DNA of 64,000 bases from Flavobacteriaceae bacterium (GCA_009827225.1 WUAI01000002.1:91443-155442); one strand, 5' to 3'. Shown: positions 9,262-16,901, numbered from the stretch's first letter. Made by a program: numbers and translations. The notes: generated by a model not told the origin, from the sequence alone.

Positions 9262-9699
9262 CTATTTATTCCTTCTGGGTCGTTTGTTTTTCATTCGCTC
9301 GAGGAGGATCTTTTTGAATTCTTCCTCGGCCTTGTGCAGTCGTACGATCTTCTTTGGTGGGATTACCGATCGTAAGTTTTGTATCAATTCTTTTGAATAT
9401 TGGAGCTCCGTTTCTTTCAGTGCGATTCCTTTATCAATGATAGCATTTGCTTGTTCATCGGTCATATTTTGAGGATCACCGTTTACGATGGAACGAATTT
9501 CCTGACGCTCTGTTCTACGTAAGGCCGACATTTTATCTTCATGAGCGTTATAGATAGGCCAGAACTTTTCTGCTTCCGATGAGGTTAAAGACAGCGCATT
9601 GGTAATATGAGCCCTTTTAAAGGCTTTTATGCGTTCATTGTTTTGCCCATAGGTAATGGAAATACAAAGAAAGAGTATAAGTGCTACATATTTTTTCAT
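9262..9699 (-). CDS. Spy/CpxP-like periplasmic protein of an ECF sigma operon
   Basis: A 145-residue exported protein with a signal peptide (MKKYVALILFLCISITYGQ). The mature part is highly charged and helical: FKRAHITNALSLTSSEAEKFWPIYNAHEDKMSALRR, then a basic tail ending KRPRRNK. The LTSSEAEKFWPIY segment resembles the LTPEQ-type helices of Spy/CpxP-like proteins, and flavobacterial homologs are often called sensor of ECF-type sigma factor. It is the third gene after the sigma factor and anti-sigma genes, 3 bases downstream of the latter. It is inferred to sense envelope stress or damp the pathway; no direct evidence for a ligand. Confidence 0.7.
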   Translation of the reverse strand: MKKYVALILFLCISITYGQNNERIKAFKRAHITNALSLTSSEAEKFWPIYNAHEDKMSALRRTERQEIRSIVNGDPQNMTDEQANAIIDKGIALKETELQYSKELIQNLRSVIPPKKIVRLHKAEEEFKKILLERMKNKRPRRNK

Positions 9700-9702
9700 T
9701 GT

Positions 9703-10197
9703 TTATTCAATTAAAAGTGACGTATCGTCAATATGTTCTAATAAATAGTTTTCAAGGGATTCTTCAGAGAAGAAATCGTCTTCTGCCGATAATTCTTCAA
9801 TGTCCTCTTCATTGAGCAGTTGTGCAATCTCGTAGGGATCTATATCGAGTTCTCCATTGTCGATATAGGCTTCAATGTCTGCAAATTCAAGGTCATTTTC
9901 AGAAATTGTTGTTTCCGGTGTATACACTGAAAATACCAGGGCTGCACAGGCAGCAATGGAAGCCGCATACAAGAAGATCTTTCTACGGTAAAGCGGAATC
10001 ACAGGAGTCTGATTTTCTTCAGCTATACGGGACATGATAGTGTCTTCCACCGCATCAAAATACCCATCCGGTGCTTTAAACCCGCTATCGCCCGGTAACT
10101 TATCCTCGCTGAGTTTCGAGAACAGGCGATCTTCAAACGAATCGAAGTAATCGTCCGGAGATTTAAAACCGTGTTGATATTTCTTGTTTTTGCTCAT
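9703..10197 (-). CDS. Putative anti-sigma factor, single transmembrane helix, duplicated N-terminal motif
   Basis: A 164-residue protein without a clear named domain. It has one transmembrane segment (FLYAASIAACAALVFSVYT, about residues 74-92), a cytoplasmic N terminus and a strongly acidic C-terminal region in the periplasm (many E/D; ELSAEDDFFSEE). The cytoplasmic part contains two copies of the motif GFK-x-PD-x-YFD-x-x-ED-x-x-x-S-K/R (about residues 10-31 and 39-60). Its place between an ECF sigma gene (24-base gap) and a Spy/CpxP-like gene argues for an anti-sigma role, with the repeats as candidate sigma-binding elements. That role is inference from position and topology. Confidence 0.65.
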   Translation of the reverse strand: MSKNKKYQHGFKSPDDYFDSFEDRLFSKLSEDKLPGDSGFKAPDGYFDAVEDTIMSRIAEENQTPVIPLYRRKIFLYAASIAACAALVFSVYTPETTISENDLEFADIEAYIDNGELDIDPYEIAQLLNEEDIEELSAEDDFFSEESLENYLLEHIDDTSLLIE

Positions 10198-10221
10198 TTC
10201 AGTATTATGACTACAAAATTC

Positions 10222-10773
10222 TTAAATAGTTTCATTGCCTTTTAAAAAAGACGTTATTTTTTTTACGGCAATGTGGTAACTGCTTTTCAATCCGCCTACC
10301 GAGGTATCCAGTATCTCCGACAATTCCTCATAGGTATGTTCTTCGAAATATTTCATATTGAATACCAGTTGTTGTTTTTCCGGCAGAGTAGCTATCGCCC
10401 GCTGCAATTGAATCTGGATCTTTTCACCTTCGAAGTACACATCGCTTTCCAGGTTGGCAATCATGTTTTCTTTTAGTTCCTGTGAACTAATGTTCGCTCT
10501 TTTTGCTTTTTTGTTAATAAATGTAATGGCCTCATTGGTAGCGATGCGATACATCCAGGTATAAAGTTTGCTGTCTGCTTTGAATGAATCAATATTCCTG
10601 AATACTTTGATAAAAGTATTTTGCAGCACATCGTCGGCGTCATCATGATCTAATACGATCTTTCGTATTTGCCAATACAACCGTTCTTTATATTCGGATA
10701 CGAGCGTGCGAAAAGCCCGTTCCTTTTCTAAAGGAGACTTAAGAGCTGCAACCAGATTTTGTTCTTCTACCAA
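10222..10773 (-). CDS. ECF-type RNA polymerase sigma factor
   Basis: A 183-residue sigma-70 family protein of the ECF type. Region 2 is seen as DDADDVLQNTFIKVFRNIDSFKADSKLYTWMYRIATNEAITFINKK (-10 recognition and core binding). Region 4 is seen as LPEKQQLVFNMKYFEEHTYEELSEILDTSVGGLKSSYHIAVKKI (helix-turn-helix for -35 binding). It is the first gene of a three-gene minus-strand operon with a putative anti-sigma factor and a Spy/CpxP-like protein, the usual layout of envelope-stress signalling in flavobacteria. The region immediately upstream is AT-rich and shared with the divergent small-RNA locus. Confidence 0.9.
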   Translation of the reverse strand: MVEEQNLVAALKSPLEKERAFRTLVSEYKERLYWQIRKIVLDHDDADDVLQNTFIKVFRNIDSFKADSKLYTWMYRIATNEAITFINKKAKRANISSQELKENMIANLESDVYFEGEKIQIQLQRAIATLPEKQQLVFNMKYFEEHTYEELSEILDTSVGGLKSSYHIAVKKITSFLKGNETI

Positions 10774-10867
10774 TGGTTAGGGTTTGCTTTTATGACTCGA
10801 ATAAATATAAATAGTTTAATCCGAAGAGAAATTTTGTCTCTAAAATAATATAAATGTGCACTTTATC

Positions 10868-10899
10868 GATAAAATGCAAAAAAATTACGATAAAAAGCA
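10868..10899. repeat. Two GATAAAA(T/A)GCA direct repeats upstream of small-RNA unit 1
   Basis: GATAAAATGCA at 10868-10878 and GATAAAAAGCA at 10889-10899, 21 bases apart (two helical turns), just upstream of the promoter at 10907-10937. The first copy sits in the 12-bp palindrome TTTATCGATAAA (10862-10873). They are variants of the same 11-mer seen three times at 11091-11134. Operator function is inference. Confidence 0.5.
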
Positions 10900-10906
10900 A
10901 AAAATA

Positions 10907-10937
10907 TTTGGTTGTAGGAAAATATTTACTAAATTTA
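10907..10937 (+). promoter_or_regulatory. Promoter of small-RNA unit 1
   Basis: TTTG (10907-10910), a 19-base spacer, then TAAATTTA (10930-10937), one base from the Bacteroidota consensus TTTG-N19-TAnnTTTG. The predicted transcript starts near 10944. No protein-coding gene follows on this strand. Confidence 0.55.
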
Positions 10938-10943
10938 TCCAAT

Positions 10944-11032
10944 ACTTCTTATGTATAGGTTCTTAAACACAGCCCCAACTGTAATAAGAACAACATAGAA
11001 CGGGCCTTAGCGGGGGCTGGCCCGTTTTTTTT
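10944..11032 (+). ncRNA. Putative small RNA, unit 1 of a tandem pair
   Basis: An intergenic transcript of about 90 nt is predicted from a promoter at 10907-10937 and a terminator at 11000-11032. Its first hairpin has an outer stem GTTCTTA (10959-10965)/TAAGAAC (10985-10991) and an inner stem ACAG/CTGT displaying CCCCAA in the loop (10973-10978). The second hairpin is the terminator CGGGCC (11001-11006)/GGCCCG (11019-11024) followed by eight T, whose loop contains GCGGGGGCT and could pair with the CCCC loop. No coding potential is evident. It may belong to a known flavobacterial RNA class such as Flavo-1; I cannot run the covariance search. Confidence 0.55.
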
Positions 11033-11090
11033 ATGCCTTGTAGTCAACAGGGTAAATTCAATAAAAAGTAGGAAAAAACTTATTATGCAC

Positions 11091-11134
11091 GATGAAATAC
11101 ATCGATGAAATGCACTATTCATAGATGAAATGCA
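11091..11134. repeat. Three GATGAAAT(G/A)CA direct repeats upstream of small-RNA unit 2
   Basis: GATGAAATACA (11091-11101), GATGAAATGCA (11104-11114) and GATGAAATGCA (11124-11134), with starts 13 and 20 bases apart, directly upstream of the promoter at 11143-11172. Together with the two copies before unit 1 they form a set of five related 11-mers confined to this intergenic region. They are too short and irregular for CRISPR; transcription-factor sites are a likelier reading. Confidence 0.6.
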
Positions 11135-11142
11135 TTTGAAAT

Positions 11143-11172
11143 TTTGAAAGTTCGAAATTTAATTTATATTTG
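11143..11172 (+). promoter_or_regulatory. Promoter of small-RNA unit 2
   Basis: TTTG (11143-11146), an 18-base spacer, then TATATTTG (11165-11172), a full match to the -7 consensus. The predicted start is near 11179. Confidence 0.65.
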
Positions 11173-11178
11173 ACATGT

Positions 11179-11263
11179 ACTTATGTATTAATCAAGTCAT
11201 TATGAGCCCCAATTATAATGACTAAACTAAAAAGGAGCGGAGCCCCAACCGCTTCTTTTTTTT
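11179..11263 (+). ncRNA. Putative small RNA, unit 2 of a tandem pair
   Basis: A predicted transcript of about 85 nt. Hairpin 1 has a perfect 9-bp stem AGTCATTAT (11195-11203)/ATAATGACT (11215-11223) with loop GAGCCCCAATT. Hairpin 2 is the terminator GGAGCGG (11234-11240)/CCGCTTC (11249-11255) with loop AGCCCCAA, followed by eight T. Both loops therefore display the same GCCCCAA element, which is also in the loop of unit 1. The leaders of both units share CTTATGTAT near the predicted 5' end. No coding potential is evident. It ends 19 bases before the convergent ABC-transporter stop. Confidence 0.6.
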
Positions 11264-11281
11264 GTTTATAAGTTGGCTTAT

Positions 11282-13108
11282 TTATGCAAGTGATTGCATT
11301 TCTACCAGGCTGTAGTAAGTGCCTTTCTTTGCGAGTAATTCTTCGTGTCTTCCTTGTTCCACAATTTCACCCTTAAACAGTACCACGATCTTATCTGCAT
11401 TTTGGATTGTCGACAAACGATGCGCAATCACCAGTGAGGTTCTGTTTTGCATCATTTTTTCCAGGGCGTCCTGAACCAGTCTTTCACTTTCAGTATCCAG
11501 CGCAGAGGTAGCTTCGTCAAGGATCATAATAGGTGGATTCTTGAGTACTGCACGTGCAATGCTCAATCGTTGTTTCTGCCCACCACTCAATTTATTTCCG
11601 CTATCTCCAATATTGGTATTGATTCCTTCCGGCAGATTTTCAACAAACTCCCAGGCGTTGGCAATCTTCAATGCAGCGATGATCTCGTCGTCTGTAGCAT
11701 CCTCTTTCGCTACACGAAGATTTCCTTTTACGCTGTCATTAAATAAAATCGAATCCTGGGTCACCAAGCCCATCAGGCTTCGAAGGGATTTCTGACTGAT
11801 GTTTTTAACATCCACACCATCGATGGAAATAGCACCGTCATTTACATCATAGAAACGGGTAAGTAAATTGGCAATGGTGCTTTTACCACTTCCACTTTGC
11901 CCTACAAGTGCTACAGTACTTCCTTTCGGAACTTCAAGGCTAAATTGTTTCAGTACCTCTTCTTCTTCGTAAGCAAAAGAAATATTCTGAATGGATATCC
12001 CTGAAGTGAATGATTCTTTTTCTATGGCGTTAGGCGCATCTTTTATCGTGGATTCTGTCTCCAGGATCTCCAACACTCTTTCTGCCGCAGCATTACCTTT
12101 CTTCACGTTATAGCTCGCCTTGCTAATGGCTTTGGCCGGTGTTAATATGTTATAAGCAAGTCCCATGTACACAATAAATGCTTCAGGTGCCAGTGTTTTT
12201 TCCACCAGTACCATCGACCCACCATACCATAATAATATGGCAATAACTACGATACCCAGGAATTCGCTTACCGGGGAGGCCAGGTTCTGCCTGTTTAATA
12301 AAGCATTTGAAAATTTAAAGAATCGGGTAGTGGATTGCCTGAATTTTTCGTTGAAGATCTTTTCAGCATTAAACCCTTTGATGATCTTAAGTCCGCCAAG
12401 AGTCTCTTCCAAAATAGAAAGAAAGAATCCCTGTTCCTGCTGCACTTTATCACTATGCTTCTTTAAACTTTTCCCTATCACGGATATCACGATCCCTGAG
12501 ACCGGAATGAAGACAAAGACGAATATGGTAAGTTCCACACTCAACGCCATCATCGCGATGATCGTAAACAGGATCATCAGCGGTTCCCGGATGATCAATT
12601 CGAGAATTGAAAGAAAAGAATGTTGAATTTCCAGAACGTCTGTCGAAATACGAGCGATGGTATCTCCTTTGCGCTTTTCAGAATAAAACGCCACCGGTAA
12701 TTTTATGGTCTTTTCATACAGATCATTCCTGAGGTCTTTCAAAACACCATTCCGAAGAAAAGTAATAAAGAACATCGCCAGGTAGCCAAAAAGATTCTTA
12801 AGCAAGAAGGTTCCGATCACAAGTCCAATCATGATCAGTAATGCATTGAGCTCTCCCGAGGATTCGATCTTTTGGGTAATGAAATAATTCATGTAATCTT
12901 CGAAGTAATCTCCCAGATCGGCAATGCCCTGATAGGTTGGAGCGACGGTTATTTTTTCAGAATTATCAAAGAGTACCTTCAGCATGGGCATCAAAGACAC
13001 AAAGGCCAGCGTACCGAACAAGGCATAAAAGATGTTCGAGACTATGTTCAGCCAGGCATACCTTTTATAAGGAATCGCATAGCGTAATATTTTTCTGAAA
13101 TATTTCAT
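11282..13108 (-). CDS. MsbA-like ABC exporter (fused permease and ATPase)
   Basis: A 608-residue type IV ABC half-transporter. The N-terminal ~330 residues carry six predicted membrane helices (for example IVSNIFYALFGTLAFVSLMP, ALLIMIGLVIGTFLLKNLFGYLAMFFITFL). The C-terminal ATPase shows Walker A GQSGSGKST, Q-loop TQDSILF, signature LSGGQKQRL, Walker B IMILDEATSALD and H-loop IAHRLS. Family members homodimerise in the inner membrane and export lipids, lipid A or drugs. It is the last gene of an operon with a phosphohexomutase (sharing one base of its stop codon with this ATG), a GT2 glycosyltransferase and DUF4199, which favours an envelope lipid or glycan substrate (inference). Confidence 0.88.
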   Translation of the reverse strand: MKYFRKILRYAIPYKRYAWLNIVSNIFYALFGTLAFVSLMPMLKVLFDNSEKITVAPTYQGIADLGDYFEDYMNYFITQKIESSGELNALLIMIGLVIGTFLLKNLFGYLAMFFITFLRNGVLKDLRNDLYEKTIKLPVAFYSEKRKGDTIARISTDVLEIQHSFLSILELIIREPLMILFTIIAMMALSVELTIFVFVFIPVSGIVISVIGKSLKKHSDKVQQEQGFFLSILEETLGGLKIIKGFNAEKIFNEKFRQSTTRFFKFSNALLNRQNLASPVSEFLGIVVIAILLWYGGSMVLVEKTLAPEAFIVYMGLAYNILTPAKAISKASYNVKKGNAAAERVLEILETESTIKDAPNAIEKESFTSGISIQNISFAYEEEEVLKQFSLEVPKGSTVALVGQSGSGKSTIANLLTRFYDVNDGAISIDGVDVKNISQKSLRSLMGLVTQDSILFNDSVKGNLRVAKEDATDDEIIAALKIANAWEFVENLPEGINTNIGDSGNKLSGGQKQRLSIARAVLKNPPIMILDEATSALDTESERLVQDALEKMMQNRTSLVIAHRLSTIQNADKIVVLFKGEIVEQGRHEELLAKKGTYYSLVEMQSLA

Positions 13109-14811
13109 TAAGCAATATTCAATTCTTCAACAATGGCATCGAGTTTCGTTTCCAGAATCTCCGGATTCGACCCTTTCACGCTCATATAAAATTTTATCTT
13201 GGGCTCGGTACCACTCGGTCTTGCCGCAACTTTGATTCCGTCCTCCGTATAATAGATGAGTACATTGGATTTGGGCACATGTAATATCTCTTTTGTTCCT
13301 TCGGAAATATTCCGGGCTTCACTCAATAAATAATCCTCAATTCGGGCAACGGGACTTCCTTGTATACTCTCTAACGGACTCTCACGAAGGTTTTTCATCA
13401 TTTGTTCAATTTCTTCGGCTCCCTGCTTTCCTTTTTTAACCATGGAAACCAATCTTTCTGAAAAGAATCCGTATTCAGCATAAATTTCCTGAAGGTATTC
13501 ATACATGCTGCTTCCTTCCGCTTTTTTCTGAGCTGCAATTTCACATGCCAAAAGGGTAGAGGTTACTGCATCTTTATCCCTCACAAAATCTCCAACCATA
13601 AATCCGAAACTCTCTTCGCCTCCTCCCATAAATTCCAGATCGGGGAAGTCCTTCACCATTTTAGCGATCCATTTGAAACCGGTAAGACCTTCTTTATAGA
13701 GTACCCCATAACTTTCAACGACCTCCTTCAACATAGGCGTGGATACTATCGTGGAAGCCATAAACTGTTTTCCACTAAGTCTGTTGGCGTTTTTCCAGGC
13801 TTCTAATAAGAAATGGGATTTCAAGACCATCGCCTGATTCCCGTTTAGAAGCATCATCTCGTTATTATTGTTTCTTACTGCAATTCCAAGTCGATCACAA
13901 TCGGGATCGGTCCCAATCACTATATCCGCATTTTCCTTGTCTGCCAATTCCAACGCCATTTTCAAGGCTGCAGGTTCTTCGGGATTGGGAGATTCCACGG
14001 TAGGAAAGTCTCCATCGGGTTCCGACTGCTCTTCAACCACAAGCACATTGCTGTAACCTGCCATTTCAAGTACTTTTGGAATCATCGTAATGGAAGTACC
14101 GTGCAAAGAGGTAAATACGATCTTTAGTCCGTCCTTAGCGACCTCAGATGTCCCAAAACTTCCATTTTCGAGCGACGCAGCCGAAAATGCTTCATCTACT
14201 TCCGAGTCGATCCATTCGAGCATGTTTTCGTCCGCTTCAAACTTCACATCGGTGTAATTCAATGCATTGATCTCCTGTATAATTTCTCCGTCCTGTGGAG
14301 GAACTAATTGTCCGCCATCCTGCCAATATACCTTATATCCATTATACTCCGGCGGATTGTGAGACGCGGTTAATACGATTCCACAATGGCAATCGAGATG
14401 TTTAACAGCAAAGCTTAGCTCAGGAGTAGGCCTGAGGTCAGAGAAGAGGTACACCTTAATTCCATTGGCAGTAAAAACATCAGCCACCACTTTGGCCAGT
14501 GATTTACTATTGTGCCGGCAATCGTATGCGATGGCCACTTTCAAATCTTCGGAAGGGAACTGCTTTTTGAGATAATTCGAAAGCCCTTGGGTATTCTTTC
14601 CCAGGGTATATTTGTTGATTCGGTTATCACCCACACCCATGATCCCGCGCATACCACCGGTTCCAAACTCCAATGATTTGTAAAAACTGTCTTCCAGAGT
14701 CTCGCTATCATACGCAATTAATTCTTTAATGGTGTGTTGCGTATGCTCGTCAAAGAAAGGGGTGAGCCATTGGTTGGCTTTATCCAAAATATCAGGATCG
14801 ATATATCTCAT
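13108..14811 (-). CDS. Phosphohexomutase (phosphoglucomutase/phosphomannomutase family)
   Basis: A 567-residue alpha-D-phosphohexomutase interconverting hexose 1- and 6-phosphates. All four active-site elements are visible: the phosphoserine loop TASHNPPEYNGYK, the metal-binding loop GTDPDCDRLG, the sugar-specificity loop GGGEESFG and the phosphate-binding loop RPSGTEPKIK. The length and N terminus (GMRGIMGVGDNRINKYT) fit the long PgmA/ManB-like form common in Bacteroidota. Whether glucose, mannose or both are used cannot be read reliably. It overlaps the downstream MsbA-like gene by one base (TAATG) and would supply sugar-1-phosphate for nucleotide sugars. Confidence 0.9.
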   Translation of the reverse strand: MRYIDPDILDKANQWLTPFFDEHTQHTIKELIAYDSETLEDSFYKSLEFGTGGMRGIMGVGDNRINKYTLGKNTQGLSNYLKKQFPSEDLKVAIAYDCRHNSKSLAKVVADVFTANGIKVYLFSDLRPTPELSFAVKHLDCHCGIVLTASHNPPEYNGYKVYWQDGGQLVPPQDGEIIQEINALNYTDVKFEADENMLEWIDSEVDEAFSAASLENGSFGTSEVAKDGLKIVFTSLHGTSITMIPKVLEMAGYSNVLVVEEQSEPDGDFPTVESPNPEEPAALKMALELADKENADIVIGTDPDCDRLGIAVRNNNNEMMLLNGNQAMVLKSHFLLEAWKNANRLSGKQFMASTIVSTPMLKEVVESYGVLYKEGLTGFKWIAKMVKDFPDLEFMGGGEESFGFMVGDFVRDKDAVTSTLLACEIAAQKKAEGSSMYEYLQEIYAEYGFFSERLVSMVKKGKQGAEEIEQMMKNLRESPLESIQGSPVARIEDYLLSEARNISEGTKEILHVPKSNVLIYYTEDGIKVAARPSGTEPKIKFYMSVKGSNPEILETKLDAIVEELNIA

Positions 14812-14869
14812 AGGTTGTTTTGAGGTGCTACGGTTCTGTAGTAAGATGCAAAAATAGCTATAATTACTA

Positions 14870-15823
14870 TTATTTTTCTGTGTTTAGCACTTCTTTAATA
14901 ATGTAGTTCTTTCGGTTTTTACGGGACTGAAGGATCATTTCGCCTAAAAAACCGGCTACAAAAAACTGACTTCCAAGGATCATAGCGGTGAGCGCGATAT
15001 AAAATTGAGGTCGTTCAGTGATGAGTCTGCCTTCAGGATTGATAAATAGTTTATCGATTCCCAAATAAGCAGCAAAGCAGAAACCTATGAAGAGCATGAG
15101 TGCACCCCAGGCTCCAAATAGGTGCATAGGACGTTTTCCGAAGCGAGAAAGGAAAGATATAGTAATTAAGTCCAGGAAACCCCGGATGAAGCGTTCCATA
15201 CCAAATTTGGTTTTTCCATACTTTCTGGCCTGGTGTTGTACCACTTTTTCACCAATTCTATTGAATCCTGCACTTTTAGCTAATACAGGGATATAACGAT
15301 GCATTTCGCCCGTCACCTCTATGTTTTTAACTACCGCGCTTCGGTAGGCTTTGAGACCACAATTGAAGTCATGCAGTTTAACTTTTGAAGTTCTTCTTGC
15401 AGCAAAATTGAACAATTTTGAAGGTAAATTTTTCCCGATGACAGAATCGTATCTCTTCTTCTTCCAACCTGAAACCAGATCGAATCGATCTTCTGTTACC
15501 ATGCGATATAGCTCCGGAATTTCTTCCGGATTGTCCTGAAGATCTGCATCCATGGTCACTACCACTTGGCCTTTGGCGATTTCAAAACCAGCATGCAAGG
15601 CTTGGGATTTCCCATAATTTTTGAGAAATCGAATCCCTTTCACATTCGAATTCTTATGGGAGAGTTCTTCTATGACATTCCATGAATCATCGGTACTTCC
15701 ATCATCGATAAAGATAATTTCGTACAAAAAACCATTGGACTGCATAACATCTGCAATCCAATGGTGTAATTCTTTGAGTGATTCTTCTTCGTTAAGAAGC
15801 GGAATGACAATAGATAAATTCAT
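14870..15823 (-). CDS. GT2 family glycosyltransferase with C-terminal membrane helices
   Basis: A 317-residue polyprenyl-phosphate sugar transferase of the DPM1/GtrB/ArnC type. The N-terminal GT-A domain shows IVIPLLNEEESL, FIDDGSTDDSW and the metal-binding VTMDADLQDNPEE. Two C-terminal transmembrane helices follow (LFGAWGALMLFIGFCFAAYLG and FYIALTAMILGSQFFVAGFL). Family members move a sugar from a nucleotide donor to undecaprenyl or dolichyl phosphate at the cytoplasmic face. It shares one base with the upstream DUF4199 gene and lies 58 bases before the phosphohexomutase, which is consistent with a pathway making lipid-linked sugars. Confidence 0.88.
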   Translation of the reverse strand: MNLSIVIPLLNEEESLKELHHWIADVMQSNGFLYEIIFIDDGSTDDSWNVIEELSHKNSNVKGIRFLKNYGKSQALHAGFEIAKGQVVVTMDADLQDNPEEIPELYRMVTEDRFDLVSGWKKKRYDSVIGKNLPSKLFNFAARRTSKVKLHDFNCGLKAYRSAVVKNIEVTGEMHRYIPVLAKSAGFNRIGEKVVQHQARKYGKTKFGMERFIRGFLDLITISFLSRFGKRPMHLFGAWGALMLFIGFCFAAYLGIDKLFINPEGRLITERPQFYIALTAMILGSQFFVAGFLGEMILQSRKNRKNYIIKEVLNTEK

Positions 15824-16368
15824 TAACTCGGTAACTTATTCGGGTCTTTTCGCTTCATGATAAGAGCGACCAGAAGTCCGAAGATAGAATAGAATATAAG
15901 CTGGAACACATAGTTCTGTAATTGCTTTCCAATTCCGAAACTATTTTCATCCTCCATCTTGGCAATAGCTTTGTCAATTTCCTCTTGCGGAGCTCCAAAA
16001 CGCTTCATCATACTCTCGCTCATTTCCACGATGCGCTCTTTGAGCACTTCAGCAGCTTCCGGATCTACAAAATTGAAGATCAGAATACTTACTACCACAC
16101 TGATCAGTAGACCGATGGCAATGGTAATAAAATACGAGGTGAAGGCTTGTTTAAAGTTGATGAATCCACCCATCGTTGCTTTGGCTTTGGCAACGGAAAC
16201 TATCCCAATCACCAATGCGATTAGAAATGTAATAATACCCAACCACCATTGTGTAAGCGATTCGAGACTAAGTGCGTAAAGAACGACGGTTAAAAGGGCG
16301 AGGAAGCCTCCCAGAACGAGGCCATAGTTGATAGCATGTTTTCTTACCAATGCTTTTTCTGTGTCCAT
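15823..16368 (-). CDS. DUF4199 family membrane protein
   Basis: A 181-residue integral membrane protein with four predicted helices (YGLVLGGFLALLTVVLYAL; WLGIITFLIALVIGIVSVA; ITIAIGLLISVVVSILIF; VFQLIFYSIFGLLVALIM). The helix before the third, GGFINFKQAFTSYF, is characteristic of DUF4199 proteins, which in Bacteroidota frequently sit directly upstream of a GT2 glycosyltransferase as here. A soluble stretch (PEAAEVLKERIVEMSESMMKRFGAPQEEIDKAIAKME) links helices three and four. Function unknown; a partner of the glycosyltransferase is a guess from the conserved pairing. Confidence 0.82.
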   Translation of the reverse strand: MDTEKALVRKHAINYGLVLGGFLALLTVVLYALSLESLTQWWLGIITFLIALVIGIVSVAKAKATMGGFINFKQAFTSYFITIAIGLLISVVVSILIFNFVDPEAAEVLKERIVEMSESMMKRFGAPQEEIDKAIAKMEDENSFGIGKQLQNYVFQLIFYSIFGLLVALIMKRKDPNKLPS

Positions 16369-16482
16369 AATTTAGTTGTTTTTTGGCCGGCTAAAAGTAG
16401 CTGGCAGGTTCGATTGGTTAGTAAACAAATGTAATAAATTGTTACGGTACAGAACTTTTATTTCAAAATTTTGAATATTCTA

Positions 16483-16512
16483 TTGTGCATTTACAATTAT
16501 TCATTAAATTTG
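16483..16512 (+). promoter_or_regulatory. Promoter of rpmE2
   Basis: TTG (16483-16485), a 19-base spacer, then TAAATTTG (16505-16512), matching the Bacteroidota sigma-A consensus. The predicted start is near 16519, leaving a leader of about 30 bases. Confidence 0.65.
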
Positions 16513-16549
16513 CACACTCAAAATTAAGGAGTACATAAATAACAAGAAG

Positions 16550-16822
16550 ATGAGAAAAGGTATACATCCTGATAACTACAGATTAGTTGCTTTTAAAGAT
16601 ATGTCGAATGATGATGTCTTTATCACAAAATCTACAGCGGAGACCAAAGAGACTTTGGAAGTAGACGGTGTAGAGTATCCTTTGGTAAAACTGGAGATCT
16701 CTAGATCTTCACATCCTTTCTATACAGGAAAGTCCAAACTTATCGATACTGCTGGTAGAATTGACAAGTTCAAGAGCAAGTACGCTAAGTTCAAGAAACA
16801 AGCAGTTAAAGAGGAAGAATAA
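16550..16822 (+). CDS. rpmE2: 50S ribosomal protein L31, type B
   Basis: A 90-residue ribosomal protein bL31 of the zinc-independent (type B, C-minus) form. It begins [24 protein letters not shown] and contains [28 protein letters not shown], diagnostic of the family. The four zinc-binding cysteines of type A L31 are absent (no cysteine at all). It is a single-gene transcript with its own promoter and terminator. Type B is the standard form in Bacteroidota. Confidence 0.97.
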   Translation: MRKGIHPDNYRLVAFKDMSNDDVFITKSTAETKETLEVDGVEYPLVKLEISRSSHPFYTGKSKLIDTAGRIDKFKSKYAKFKKQAVKEEE

Positions 16823-16844
16823 TCCCCCTAACCATATATTTTAG

Positions 16845-16872
16845 AAACCTTCGACCTGTCGAAGGTTTTTTT
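16845..16872 (+). terminator. Terminator of rpmE2
   Basis: Stem AACCTTCGAC/GTCGAAGGTT (16846-16855 with 16858-16867) followed by a T run, 22 bases after the rpmE2 stop. Confidence 0.85.
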
Positions 16873-16893
16873 ATTTCAGACCATCTGAAATTG

Positions 16894-16901
16894 TATATTT
16901 G
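16894..16901 (+). promoter_or_regulatory. -7 promoter box of the alternative glmU gene
   Basis: TATATTTG, a perfect TAnnTTTG. It overlaps an in-frame GTG at 16901, which therefore cannot be the start; translation must begin at the ATG at 16922. Confidence 0.5.

Noticed and set aside
11091..11134. Repeats resembling a miniature CRISPR array
   Set aside because: Units are 11 bases with spacers of 2 and 9 bases, far below CRISPR dimensions, and there are no cas genes.
16400..16425. GGTTCGATT, resembling a tRNA T-loop
   Set aside because: No acceptor, D or anticodon stems can be formed around it; it lies in ordinary AT-rich upstream sequence.
16526..16534. AAGGAG before rpmE2 as a Shine-Dalgarno site
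   Set aside because: It is about 18 bases upstream of the ATG, too far for ribosome binding, and Bacteroidota rarely use such sites.
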